Shown: piece after piece, positions 52,724-60,585 of the stretch | How positions within the stretch are numbered: position 1 is the first letter of the stretch | How the letters are laid out: the number at the start of each line of letters is the position of its first letter | Source of the DNA: Hyphomicrobiales bacterium | GTDB lineage: Bacteria > Pseudomonadota > Alphaproteobacteria > Rhizobiales > Rhizobiaceae | DNA: 64,000 nt | Assembly (NCBI GenBank): GCA_900470155.1 | Contig: UBZT01000028.1 | Location: 1-64,000, forward strand | Direction: 5' to 3' | Notes under the pieces: generated by a model | What the model was told of the DNA's origin: nothing | Databases searched by the model: none | What the model saw: the letters and a program-made list of their open reading frames with translations, nothing else | Translations under genes and position numbers: made by a program

Positions 52724-53125
52724 ATGCAAGGCACGATCCGCACAACCATCATGGCAATCGCAACGCTGGCGCTCGGCACAAGTAGCGCATTGGCCAATGA
52801 GCGCTTTACCGCAGCCGATATCCGCGACGATATCATCGGCAAGCGCATCTATCTCGCCGTACCGATGGGCGGCGAGTTTCCATTGAACTACCGTCCCAAT
52901 GGACAGGTCGACGGAACGGGAGAAGCGCTCGGCCTTGGCCGTTTCGCCAAGCCGAAGGACACCGGGAAATGGTGGATCGATGGCGACCGTCTCTGTCAGC
53001 AGTTCACCAGCTGGTACAAGGGAGCTCCCATGTGTTTCGAACTGCAGCGGATCAACGACAAGCAGCTGAAGTGGACGAGAGACAACGGCGAGACCGGAAC
53101 GGCCCGGATCGGAAGCAATATCTAA
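52724..53125 (+). CDS. small exported protein, unknown function
   Basis: A 133-residue protein with a clear signal peptide (IATLALGTSSALA) and thus a mature periplasmic domain of about 108 residues. The mature part contains two cysteines (GDRLCQQFTS and GAPMCFELQR) that could form a disulfide, and a lipocalin-like beta pattern (GKWWIDGDRL, LKWTRDNGETGTARI). I do not recognise the family. The upstream gap is filled by nested inverted repeats, and the gene is followed by the promoter of the OsmC gene. Confidence 0.75.
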   Translation: MQGTIRTTIMAIATLALGTSSALANERFTAADIRDDIIGKRIYLAVPMGGEFPLNYRPNGQVDGTGEALGLGRFAKPKDTGKWWIDGDRLCQQFTSWYKGAPMCFELQRINDKQLKWTRDNGETGTARIGSNI

Positions 53126-53152
53126 TGCAACCCGACTAACGGCATCCGCGTT

Positions 53153-53180
53153 TTGACATCGGCTCCTGGCACTCTATCCT
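53153..53180 (+). promoter_or_regulatory. sigma-70 promoter of the OsmC gene
   Basis: TTGACA (53153-53158), 16 bases, TATCCT (53175-53180). The predicted start of transcription is about 23 bases before the GTG start codon, which rules out an upstream TTG start at 53153. Confidence 0.65.
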
Positions 53181-53209
53181 GCCGTTGTAACGAAACTCGG
53201 AGTGATCAG

Positions 53210-53626
53210 GTGCCAGGACTGAAGACGCGACCGGTCGGCGCAACGGCAACGCTTGGCAAAACCGGCTACCCGCATCTCGTATCCGAGACGGGCGGCACGC
53301 TCGACATAGCCACAGGACCATCCCAACCGGGTTTTAATCCGATTGACCTGCTTCACGCGGCCTTGGCCGCATGTCTGACCATGAGCGCACGCATTGCAGC
53401 ACGGGAATTGGGTCTGGCGGATAGCCTGAGTGAAGTCGTGGCCAGGGTAACAGGGGACAAGGCAACCGATGGTCTTTCCCGTATTGCCCGCTTTCACGTC
53501 GTCATGCGTTTCAGAGGCAATCTCACGCCACAACAACAGTTACTTGTAATCCACCGGGCCGAAGAGATCTGTACCGTCAGCAACAGTCTTGCCTCTCGAC
53601 CGGTGATCGAGATCGGTGAATTCTAG
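53210..53626 (+). CDS. OsmC/Ohr family peroxiredoxin-like protein
   Basis: A 138-residue OsmC-fold protein. The two conserved cysteines are present, in LAACLTMSARIAARELG and EEICTVSNSLAS, so peroxidase activity toward organic hydroperoxides is likely. The overall layout is closer to the YhfA/OsmC-like branch than to Ohr. I assign the GTG at 53210, which follows GGAG and a good sigma-70 promoter. It ends convergent with the DUF1810 gene, overlapping it by four bases. Confidence 0.85.
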   Translation: MPGLKTRPVGATATLGKTGYPHLVSETGGTLDIATGPSQPGFNPIDLLHAALAACLTMSARIAARELGLADSLSEVVARVTGDKATDGLSRIARFHVVMRFRGNLTPQQQLLVIHRAEEICTVSNSLASRPVIEIGEF

Positions 53627-54060
53627 AGCGACAGGATTTCCAGCGTGCGGTGATCGAGCCTGCCACCGCAATACTGATCCAGAGCCTGGCGAAATATCGA
53701 ACCACGTTCGTCCGGAGCCGCGAGAGAGAACAAAGTCATGCAGGACTGGAACTTGCGGTCATCCGGGGAGCCGAAAATCTGCCGCAACGAACGACCCTCG
53801 ATCGACAGTATCAGGCCCGTGCAGTCGACAAGCCGCGGGCCAAGCTGGGCATGACGCAGGTAGCTCTGAGCCTCTTCGACAGAGGCCAGACTGTAGTGCA
53901 GGGACGTTGGCGAAAGCCCAAGTCCGCGCAATTGCGGAAAGACGAACCACATCCAATGACTTTGTTTTCGCCCGGCACTGAGCTCAGCCATGACGGTTTC
54001 CAGTACCGGCGCCTGGGCGTCGAGGAAACGACTGCTGTCAAACGTCTTCGGATCACCCAT
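53623..54060 (-). CDS. DUF1810 family protein
   Basis: A 145-residue soluble protein. Family marks are LETVMAELSAGRKQSHWMWF, FPQLRGLGLSPTSLHYSL and GSPDDRKFQSCMTLFSLA. The family has no proven biochemical role. The ATG at 54060 gives the usual N-terminus; an upstream start at 54147 would add 29 residues unlike the family. Convergent with OsmC; the 5' region 54061-54437 is shared with the divergent DUF475 gene. Confidence 0.88.
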   Translation of the reverse strand: MGDPKTFDSSRFLDAQAPVLETVMAELSAGRKQSHWMWFVFPQLRGLGLSPTSLHYSLASVEEAQSYLRHAQLGPRLVDCTGLILSIEGRSLRQIFGSPDDRKFQSCMTLFSLAAPDERGSIFRQALDQYCGGRLDHRTLEILSL

Positions 54061-54437
54061 CTGAAGCCTCCAACCCCAGCGAGAAAAATACAGTCTACAT
54101 GTACCAGGTCGCACGTGATATTGTTGATCGTTGGCGATAAGCGCCACTGTCTCACCAGACGCCCGATCGCCGCAGCACTTGACGTTTAGTATATATTCGC
54201 AGACAAGTGGCCTTGCGCGACGAAGCCTGATGCTCGTCGCCGTCGAACCTGGTGCCGGGCCCCTCTGGCGAGAGTTTACGGCGCTCTCGTGATGTCGGTA
54301 CCGCCAGCAAGACAGCCGGCGGATTCAAAACAAATGAACACTTGGATCATGCTATTTGCGTGTGCGCATTCTGCACTGCGCGACGCACATTCCCGCTCTT
54401 CCGACATGCCCCTTTCTCCTGCTGAGGAGGTCCTGGC
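54061..54437. other. 377-base divergent intergenic region between DUF1810 and DUF475 genes
   Basis: It contains a 6-pair hairpin (CGAGAG 54269-54274 with CTCTCG 54284-54289) and AT-rich sequence at about 54186-54200. Some TerC-like genes carry a manganese riboswitch (yybP-ykoY); I looked for its conserved core here and did not find it. A strong ribosome site (GAGGAGG) precedes the DUF475 start. Confidence 0.5.
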
Positions 54438-55544
54438 ATGAACGCTCCCCTTTCCCTCAAAAGCGGCACCAGCACCCTTGGCTATTTTCGCTGGGCCTTC
54501 ATCGTCACCGTGCTCGGACTTATCCTGGGCGGCGTCCTCGGCTGGCAGTCGACCGGCACGATCGGTGGCATGGCCACTGTCTTCTTCATCTGCGCGGTAC
54601 TCGCCGTTCTGGAAATCTCGCTGTCCTTCGACAACGCGATCGTTAATGCCAACAAGCTGAAAGATATGACACCCGTCTGGCAGCATCGCTTCCTGACATG
54701 GGGCATCATCATCGCCGTCTTCGGCATGCGCATCGTTTTCCCGCTGCTCATCGTCGTGATCGCGGCACAGATCGGTCCGATCGAAGCCGTTATTCTGGCG
54801 GCCCGCGAGCCGGCCGAATATGCCCGCATCATGAACGACGCCCATCTGCCGATTGCAGCCTTCGGCGGCACATTCCTGATGATGGTCGGCCTGACCTACT
54901 TCTTCAATCATGAGAAGGACGTGCACTGGATCGAGGTGATCGAAAAGCACATGGCGCGCTCGGCCTCGATCAAGGGCATCGAGATCGCCTTTGTCCTGAT
55001 CCTGATCCTTGTCTTCTCCAGCCTGCTGGAAGGTGAGGAAGCGACCACCTTTGTCTATTCGGCCATCTACGGCCTCGTGACATTTCTGGCGGTCGAAGTG
55101 CTGGGCGGACTGCTGGATGCATCGCAAAAAGCGATGAGTGAAGCGGCAAAGGGGGGCCTCGGCGCATTCATCTACCTTGAAGTCCTCGATGCCAGCTTCT
55201 CCTTCGATGGCGTGATCGGCGCCTTCGCCCTGACGCAGAACCTGTTCATCATCGCCATCGGCCTTGGCATCGGCGCCATGTATGTGCGCTCAATGACCAT
55301 CATGCTGGTGGAAAAGGGCACTCTGGCGGAATACCGCTATCTGGAACATGGCGCATTCTACGCCATCCTGATCCTCTCGGTGATCATGTTCTTCCAAACC
55401 CTGGTGCATATCCCGGAAGTGATCACCGGCCTCGGCGGCGCGGCCTTGATCGGCGTCTCGCTCTGGTCCTCGATCCGCTACAACAGGCGGGAACGCGAGG
55501 AAGAAGCGCGGACGGCACAGGAAGCTGTCGCCGACAATATATGA
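54438..55544 (+). CDS. DUF475/TerC-like integral membrane protein
   Basis: A 368-residue protein with about nine hydrophobic helices. Duplicated acidic membrane motifs are typical of the TerC superfamily: LEISLSFDNAIVNANKL in the first half and LDASFSFDGVIGAFALT in the second. Such Asp/Asn-containing helices probably bind or move metal ions; TerC relatives (Alx, MeeF) export manganese. It has its own promoter region and a strong bidirectional terminator after it. Confidence 0.88.
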   Translation: MNAPLSLKSGTSTLGYFRWAFIVTVLGLILGGVLGWQSTGTIGGMATVFFICAVLAVLEISLSFDNAIVNANKLKDMTPVWQHRFLTWGIIIAVFGMRIVFPLLIVVIAAQIGPIEAVILAAREPAEYARIMNDAHLPIAAFGGTFLMMVGLTYFFNHEKDVHWIEVIEKHMARSASIKGIEIAFVLILILVFSSLLEGEEATTFVYSAIYGLVTFLAVEVLGGLLDASQKAMSEAAKGGLGAFIYLEVLDASFSFDGVIGAFALTQNLFIIAIGLGIGAMYVRSMTIMLVEKGTLAEYRYLEHGAFYAILILSVIMFFQTLVHIPEVITGLGGAALIGVSLWSSIRYNRREREEEARTAQEAVADNI

Positions 55545-55575
55545 TCTGCACGCCAAAGCAGACAGAACAAAATAC

Positions 55576-55607
55576 CATCAGGCCGACGGTCATCCGTCGG
55601 CCTGATG
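55576..55607. terminator. bidirectional hairpin terminator
   Basis: A perfect 14-pair stem (CATCAGGCCGACGG with its complement, loop TCAT) lies between the convergent DUF475 and 87-residue-protein genes. The 3' side has only TGTTT, the 5' side AACAAAAT, so it can serve both strands. Confidence 0.8.
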
Positions 55608-55628
55608 TGTTTGACCACTATAGGCAGA

Positions 55629-55892
55629 TCAATCCGGCCCCACATCGACCTGGTTTTGGCCAGAGCCGGAATCCGGCAAAGCGCCTGTCCCCGGCGTCTT
55701 CATCTCATCTTGCAGATCCTTACGCGCATGGGGGCCCGCCACCGGAATGCTGCTCTTCGTTGTCTCGTCCTCATCCTTTGAAGTAGAGCGTTCGCCGGTG
55801 GGAGCTTGCTCATTCCGGTGAGCCTGCGGGCTGGCCACCGGTGGGCTCGTCGCTGGCGCCTTGTCGTCGTGATGTCTTGGTTCGTCGGCCAT
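55629..55892 (-). CDS. small acidic, low-complexity protein of the stress regulon
   Basis: An 87-residue hydrophilic protein rich in Pro, Ser, Asp, Glu and Lys, probably disordered, with the end GQNQVDVGPD. I do not recognise the family. The ATG at 55892 follows AGAGGAG; the frame continues upstream to 56033 but that part lies beyond the predicted transcription start. An EcfG-like promoter is positioned correctly. A role in desiccation or osmotic protection is plausible from composition and promoter only. Confidence 0.7.
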   Translation of the reverse strand: MADEPRHHDDKAPATSPPVASPQAHRNEQAPTGERSTSKDEDETTKSSIPVAGPHARKDLQDEMKTPGTGALPDSGSGQNQVDVGPD

Positions 55893-55923
55893 CTCAAAAT
55901 CTCCTCTGTTGTCCCTGATGAAC

Positions 55924-55948
55924 AACACGACGACCGTCAAAGAGTTCC
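55924..55948 (-). promoter_or_regulatory. EcfG/RpoE2-like promoter
   Basis: Read on the minus strand: GGAAC (55948-55944), 16 bases, TGTT (55927-55924). The -10 keeps the invariant GTT. The start codon of the 87-residue protein is 32 bases downstream. Confidence 0.6.
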
Positions 55949-56158
55949 TTGATGGTTTGATCCAGGCTGAGGCGGCAACACCAATAATGGGATCGCGCGG
56001 CGCCAACGACGCCGCCTCCTGCCGATCGCCCACATCGCGGAATTGCGCATATCACCAGCCAGCAACGGAGGGTGAAACGCCGACAACCCAACCATCCCGC
56101 CTTGTCCTTGCGGTTGCCAATCTTACATGATCTGCCGCACGCAAAAGCAGGGAAAGAC

Positions 56159-56794
56159 ATGACCGATCCTGAAACCCAGACGAACGACCCGCGCAAACCC
56201 GGCATCGCCTCCATGCGGCTGGCCTCCCTGGTGACCCATGCCGAGACCGCAGGATCTGTGAGCCTTGACGAATTGCTGGCGGCCATGGGCCGGACCAGCA
56301 TCGCCTTCGCCATCCTTATCCTATCGCTGCCCGCTCTGACCCCAATACCCGGTCCGTTCGGCATGGTATTCGGCACCTGCCTCGCCATCATCGCTGTGCA
56401 GATCATGGCCGGCTATCAGCGCATATGGCTGCCGGCGTTTCTTGGACGACGTCGCATCTCGGCAAACGTGATCGGCCTGATTGTCCGCTACACAGGTCCT
56501 CTGGTCTTGCGCGTGGAAACCGTCCTGCGCCGCAATCGCATGCGCCATCTTGCCGGTCGCACGGCGCAAGCGCTGCTGGGCATTCCCGTATTCCTGCTGG
56601 CAATCGCCGTGGCCCTGCCCATTCCTTTCGGCAATTTCCTGCCTGTGGCGGCGCTGGTCATGATTGCCCTCGGCCTGATGGAAAGGGATGGCTTGATGAC
56701 CATGCTCGGCGTGGCGCTCGGCGTCATTGCATTGGCCACGTCCGGCGGCCTGATCTACGGCGCCATTCGCAGCGTTGGCTGGGCAATCGGTTAG
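56159..56794 (+). CDS. exoD: ExoD family exopolysaccharide synthesis protein
   Basis: A 211-residue membrane protein matching ExoD (SVSLDELLAAMGRTSIAFAI, LSLPALTPIPGPFGMVFGTC, LIVRYTGPLVLRVETVLRRN). In Sinorhizobium, exoD mutants make less exopolysaccharide, are alkali sensitive and fail to invade nodules; the biochemical role is not known. About five hydrophobic segments are visible. The ATG at 56159 follows AGGGAAAG; an in-frame start at 56072 would add 29 residues of weak composition. Confidence 0.88.
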   Translation: MTDPETQTNDPRKPGIASMRLASLVTHAETAGSVSLDELLAAMGRTSIAFAILILSLPALTPIPGPFGMVFGTCLAIIAVQIMAGYQRIWLPAFLGRRRISANVIGLIVRYTGPLVLRVETVLRRNRMRHLAGRTAQALLGIPVFLLAIAVALPIPFGNFLPVAALVMIALGLMERDGLMTMLGVALGVIALATSGGLIYGAIRSVGWAIG

Positions 56795-56829
56795 GAATCG
56801 AGCCGATCGAAATATTTCCCAATCAGCAG

Positions 56830-56857
56830 GGAATAATCTCCTCGTGGGGTTCGTATA
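56830..56857 (+). promoter_or_regulatory. putative autoregulated ECF promoter
   Basis: GGAATAA (56830-56836) and CGTATA (56852-56857) have ECF-type -35/-10 character and spacing. The start codon of the sigma gene follows only seven bases after, so the transcript would be nearly leaderless. Confidence 0.45.
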
Positions 56858-56864
56858 CTGAGAC

Positions 56865-57407
56865 ATGAAACCCGGAACGCACCCTTTCAACGTGATTGGA
56901 CAGCTCGCAGCCTTGCGCCGCTATGCACGGTCGCTGGCGCGCGATCCGGACGAGGCAGAAGATCTGGTGCACGACACGCTGGTGCGGGCGCTCGAAAAGC
57001 AATCGACCTTCCGCACCGGCGCCAACATCCGCAACTGGCTGCTCTCGGTCCTGCACAACACCCATATCGATCGCTTGCGCCACAAGCGCGCCGTTGCACG
57101 GCGCGATGCGGCAACGCTGGACCTGATACCGCAATCGGCACCGGCCGATCAGGAACATTCCGTTCGTCTGACCCAGGTGCGAAACGCGTTTCTGGCTCTG
57201 CCGGAAGATCAACGCGAGGCACTGCACCTCGTCGCCATCGAAGAGCTCTCGTACCAAGAAGCGGCAAACGTGCTCGGTATCCCGGTCGGAACGCTGATGT
57301 CGCGAATTTCCCGTGCGAGAGCCCGTCTACGCGCAATTGAAGACAAGGAGGGGACCGCTCAGGTGACCCACCTACGTATTGTTGGAGGCCCAGCCGATGA
57401 CCAGTAG
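56865..57407 (+). CDS. ECF-type RNA polymerase sigma factor
   Basis: A 180-residue sigma factor of the extracytoplasmic function group. Region 2 (LRRYARSLARDPDEAEDLVHDTLVRALE ... IRNWLLSVLHNTHIDRLR) and region 4 (AFLALPEDQREALHLVAIEELSYQEAANVLGIPVGTLMSRISRARARL) are complete; regions 1 and 3 are absent. It is co-transcribed with an anti-sigma gene that starts inside its last codons (11-base overlap). It is not EcfG by context, since no phyR/nepR is nearby. The likely promoter is described separately. Confidence 0.92.
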   Translation: MKPGTHPFNVIGQLAALRRYARSLARDPDEAEDLVHDTLVRALEKQSTFRTGANIRNWLLSVLHNTHIDRLRHKRAVARRDAATLDLIPQSAPADQEHSVRLTQVRNAFLALPEDQREALHLVAIEELSYQEAANVLGIPVGTLMSRISRARARLRAIEDKEGTAQVTHLRIVGGPADDQ

Positions 57408-58170
57408 TGACCCCGTTATCGAAACTGACCTGCACGCCTATGTCGATGACCAACTGAACGTCGGACGCCGTATCGAGGTTGAAGCTTACCTGTCCGAGAG
57501 ACCACAAGTCGCCGCGCAAGTGATGGCGGACTTGCGTGTGCGCGACGAGTTGCGGCTGTCACTTGCCGGCCTGCCGAGCGTCAGCAAGATCGAAACCCGC
57601 GACGCCGCCCGAATGCTTGAAAGAGCATTCAGCCGTCGCCGGACCTTCGACCTGTTTCGCCGTGCCGCGATGATAACCCTCTTCGTCGGTGCCGGCTGGG
57701 CCGCCCACGGCTGGATTGCACCGCTGGGTGTCGGAGAGGTCGTGGCATCCGTACCGCCGCCAGCTTTCGTCGAAGAAGCCATTCGCGCCCACCAGACGGC
57801 GGAACTGCGTGAACAGATGCCGTCACAATCCGAGGCCAGCACCTACGACGCTGCCGACATTCGCTCCGCGACCGCGATCGTGTTGCCGGACATGCCGGCG
57901 CAATGGGTTGTGAACGACGCGCAGATCTTCCCCTCGGCTTTTGGCCCGAGCGTCGAACTCGCTGTGTCCCCCGGAAAGGGGAAACGTCTGTCGCTCTTCG
58001 CCGTCCGTCCGGGAACCTTCACCGTACAGCAAGTCCTGATCAAACAGGATGGAACAACGCAGGCTGCATACTGGCAGATCGGTGAAGTCGCCTATGCACT
58101 GATCTCGGAAACCGAAAATCCCGAAACGCTGGCTGAACAGGCCCGCAAACTTGCACGCACTCTTTATTGA
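57397..58170 (+). CDS. transmembrane anti-sigma factor
   Basis: A 257-residue protein that should hold the adjacent ECF sigma factor inactive. An N-terminal zinc-less anti-sigma domain (ETDLHAYVDDQLNVGRRIEV, EAYLSERPQVAAQVMADLR) precedes one membrane helix (AAMITLFVGAGWAAHGWIA) at about residues 90-110. A periplasmic domain of about 140 residues follows and probably senses envelope conditions. The helical N-terminal part resembles the RskA/FecR-like group. It overlaps the sigma gene by 11 bases; the ATG at 57397 follows TTGGAGG. Confidence 0.87.
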   Translation: MTSSDPVIETDLHAYVDDQLNVGRRIEVEAYLSERPQVAAQVMADLRVRDELRLSLAGLPSVSKIETRDAARMLERAFSRRRTFDLFRRAAMITLFVGAGWAAHGWIAPLGVGEVVASVPPPAFVEEAIRAHQTAELREQMPSQSEASTYDAADIRSATAIVLPDMPAQWVVNDAQIFPSAFGPSVELAVSPGKGKRLSLFAVRPGTFTVQQVLIKQDGTTQAAYWQIGEVAYALISETENPETLAEQARKLARTLY

Positions 58171-58193
58171 TCCCACCAAGGAGGAACTTGACG

Positions 58194-58913
58194 ATGGATC
58201 CTATCCAGAACCGCTTCGGCTACGGTAGCCAGGCACAATCCGCCGCCCTTTTCGACGAGGGCCTGCGCCAGCATATGCTGCGCGTCTACAACTACATGGG
58301 TCTTGGCCTGGCCATCACCGGCCTGGTCGCCTATTTCGTCGGCTCGACGCCCGCCCTCTACGTGCCGATCTTCTCGTCACCGTTGAAATGGGTCGTGATG
58401 CTGGCGCCGCTCGCCTTCGTCTTCTTCTTCTCGTTCCGCATCCAGACCATGTCGGCTTCGAGCGCACAGATGGCCTTCTGGGCTTTCTGCGCCGTGATGG
58501 GCCTGTCGCTCGCGTCGGTCTTCCTGGTTTTCACCGGGGCATCGATCGCCCGTACCTTCTTCATCACGGCCACCATGTTCGGCGCGACCAGCCTCTATGG
58601 CTACACCACCAAGCGTGACCTGGCGAAGATGGGCTCGTTCCTTATCATGGGCCTGATCGGCATCGTCATCGCATCTGTCGTCAACATCTTCCTCGGCTCG
58701 AGCGCCCTGCAGTTCGCAGTCTCGGTCATCGGTGTTGTGGTCTTCGTCGGCCTGACTGCCTACGACACCCAGAACATCAAGGAACAGTATGCCGAGAACG
58801 TCGACCAGGAGAGCCAGCAGAAACTGGCCGTCTTCGGCGCGCTGTCGCTTTATCTGAACTTCGTCAACCTGTTCCAGATGCTGCTGAGCTTGACCGGCCA
58901 GCGCGAAGAATAA
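58194..58913 (+). CDS. Bax inhibitor-1 (BI-1/YccA) family membrane protein
   Basis: A 239-residue seven-helix protein of the BI-1 family. Family features include LGLAITGLVAYFVGS, a long run of helices and the C-terminal YDTQNIKEQYAENVDQ ... LYLNFVNLFQMLLSLTGQR; the aspartates near the end form the pH-sensing pair of bacterial BI-1 calcium channels. The ATG at 58194 follows AAGGAGGA. It lies 23 bases after the anti-sigma gene, so it may share that transcript. A terminator follows. Confidence 0.9.
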   Translation: MDPIQNRFGYGSQAQSAALFDEGLRQHMLRVYNYMGLGLAITGLVAYFVGSTPALYVPIFSSPLKWVVMLAPLAFVFFFSFRIQTMSASSAQMAFWAFCAVMGLSLASVFLVFTGASIARTFFITATMFGATSLYGYTTKRDLAKMGSFLIMGLIGIVIASVVNIFLGSSALQFAVSVIGVVVFVGLTAYDTQNIKEQYAENVDQESQQKLAVFGALSLYLNFVNLFQMLLSLTGQREE

Positions 58914-58956
58914 CAGAACGCTAAAAATAGCGTCGGGAGAAACACCCAAAGAGAGA

Positions 58957-58984
58957 CGCCCGGACCTTGCGGTCCGGGCGTTTT
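58957..58984. terminator. rho-independent terminator after the BI-1 gene
   Basis: CGCCCGGACC and GGTCCGGGCG form a perfect 10-pair stem with a TTGC loop and four T. It also lies 25 bases beyond the rhaI stop on the other strand. Confidence 0.85.
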
Positions 58985-59009
58985 CATTTGCACGATCGAA
59001 TGGGATCGC

Positions 59010-60302
59010 TCAGACGATGCCGCCCGAACCGCCCTTCACCGCCGGCCGCTCGGTCGCGACCTTCGCCCGGTATCCGCTGGCGCGATAGGCGGCAACCGGA
59101 TCGATAGCCCCACCGGTACGACGACGGGCTTCGGCAAGGATCGCTTCGACATCGGTGCGGTAGGCGCGCTTCAGCGTTTCCGTCGCCATCAACGCATCAT
59201 TGCCATTCTGGTAACCTTCGAGTGCTGCACGATCGACCAGAAGCGCCTGCGCATAGGCGCGACGGATTTCGTTGGCACTCGAAATCAGGCTTTCGATCGG
59301 ATCAGTCACATTGTGGCTCTGGTCGATCATATGGGCCGGATGGAAACCCTTCACGCCGCGATGTTCCGCATCGACCAGTTCGTTGAACACCAGGAACAGG
59401 CGGTAAGGTTCGACAGAACCGGCATCGAGATCGTCATCGCCATACTTCGAATCATTGAAGTGGAAACCACCGAGCTTGCCGAACTGGATAAGCCGGGCGA
59501 CGATCATTTCGATATTGGTATTGGGCGCATGATGTCCAAGGTCGACCAGGCACTGTGCCTTCGGGCCAAGCGTCTGTGCGATCAAGTAGTTCGTGCCCCA
59601 GTCCTGTACCACCGTCGAATAAAAGGCCGGCTCGTACATCTTGTGTTCGGAAAACAGCCGCCAGTCATCCGGCAGCGCCTTGTAGATATCCGCCATGGCC
59701 GCAAGATAGCGCTCGAAGCTGCGGGTGAAATTCGTCTGGCCCGGGAAGTTGGACCCGTCACCAACCCAGACCGTCAGCGCCTTCGAACCGAGTGCAGCGC
59801 CGATCTCGATACATTCGATATTGTGCTCGACCGCCTGTGCACGGGTTGCCGCGTCAACATGGCTCAGGGAACCGTATTTATAGGAGTTCGCCTGATCCGG
59901 AGCGTCGGAGAAGGTATTGGAATTCATGGCATCGAAGCCGAGGCCGAGCGCATCGCCCTTCGCCTTGAGTTCCCTGGTGTCCGTCTTGTCCCACGGGATA
60001 TGCAGCGACACGGTCGGCGTAGCGCGCGTCAGTTCGTTGATGACCGAGCAATCGTCGAGCTTGTCGAAGATGTTGCGCGGCTCGCCAAGCCCGGGAAAGC
60101 GCGCAAAGCGAGTGCCGCCGGTACCCACGCCCCAGGACGGGACAGCGACGAAGAACGCGGCGACCTTGTCTGTGATCGCATTGATATCGATATCGCTGCG
60201 GGCGAGCTTTTCGCCGAGCGCTGCGTAGTCTGATTTGAGCGCGGATGCGCGCTTGTCATTGTCTGTGGCGATAAAATCAGCCGAAATCTTGCTGTTCGTC
60301 AT
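59010..60302 (-). CDS. rhaI: L-rhamnose isomerase (rhizobial type)
   Basis: Converts L-rhamnose to L-rhamnulose in the cytosol. The 430-residue protein is a TIM-barrel sugar isomerase of the type encoded in rhizobial rha loci rather than the Escherichia coli RhaA form. Metal-binding residues fit FSEHKMYEPAFYSTVVQDWG, CLVDLGHHAPNTNIEMIVA and GGFHFNDSKYGDDDLD. The ATG at 60302 follows GAGGAGGAAA. In Rhizobium leguminosarum rhaD and rhaI form one operon; here a small oppositely oriented gene lies between them. Confidence 0.92.
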   Translation of the reverse strand: MTNSKISADFIATDNDKRASALKSDYAALGEKLARSDIDINAITDKVAAFFVAVPSWGVGTGGTRFARFPGLGEPRNIFDKLDDCSVINELTRATPTVSLHIPWDKTDTRELKAKGDALGLGFDAMNSNTFSDAPDQANSYKYGSLSHVDAATRAQAVEHNIECIEIGAALGSKALTVWVGDGSNFPGQTNFTRSFERYLAAMADIYKALPDDWRLFSEHKMYEPAFYSTVVQDWGTNYLIAQTLGPKAQCLVDLGHHAPNTNIEMIVARLIQFGKLGGFHFNDSKYGDDDLDAGSVEPYRLFLVFNELVDAEHRGVKGFHPAHMIDQSHNVTDPIESLISSANEIRRAYAQALLVDRAALEGYQNGNDALMATETLKRAYRTDVEAILAEARRRTGGAIDPVAAYRASGYRAKVATERPAVKGGSGGIV

Positions 60303-60320
60303 TATTTCCTCCTCCTCACG

Positions 60321-60345
60321 CGAACGATTTTGTTCCATCCGCGTT
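60321..60345 (+). promoter_or_regulatory. EcfG/RpoE2-like promoter of the Pmp3 gene
   Basis: CGAAC (60321-60325), 16 bases, CGTT (60342-60345). Only the first base of the -35 differs from GGAAC. The start codon is 31 bases downstream. The element lies within the rhaI 5' region on the opposite strand. Confidence 0.5.
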
Positions 60346-60376
60346 TAACTGAACCAATCCAGACAACGGAGTCATC

Positions 60377-60535
60377 ATGGACGTTCTACGCATTCTGCTT
60401 GCCATTCTCCTGCCCCCAGTCGGCGTATTCCTCCAGGTCGGTATCGGCCTTCAATTCTGGCTGAATATCCTGCTGACACTCTGCGGCTATCTGCCGGGTA
60501 TCATCCACGCAATCTGGGTAATTCTCAGAAAGTAA
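60377..60535 (+). CDS. Pmp3/YqaE family small membrane proteolipid
   Basis: A 52-residue protein with two hydrophobic helices, reading MDVLRILLAILLPPVGVFLQ at the N-terminus, which is the signature of the UPF0057/Pmp3 family; the second helix is LNILLTLCGYLPGIIHAIWV. Members are induced by salt, cold or drying in plants, yeast and bacteria and affect membrane potential. It lies between rhaI and rhaD on the opposite strand, with an EcfG-like promoter, and is followed by a strong hairpin. Confidence 0.9.
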   Translation: MDVLRILLAILLPPVGVFLQVGIGLQFWLNILLTLCGYLPGIIHAIWVILRK

Positions 60536-60539
60536 GGTC

Positions 60540-60573
60540 GGTCCCGCCGCGGCATTTGCGCCGCCGCGGGACC
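60540..60573. terminator. hairpin between the convergent Pmp3 and rhaD genes
   Basis: GGTCCCGCCGCGGC pairs with GCCGCCGCGGGACC (14 pairs, one mismatch, ATTTGC loop). No T run on either side. It starts five bases after the Pmp3 stop and ends 12 bases before the rhaD stop, so it may end either transcript or limit rhaD-to-rhaI read-through. Confidence 0.55.
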
Positions 60574-60585
60574 CGGGAGGATAGC

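Noticed and set aside
54190..54437. Possible yybP-ykoY manganese riboswitch before the TerC-like gene
   Set aside because: A hairpin is present, but the conserved internal-loop sequences of the class were not seen.
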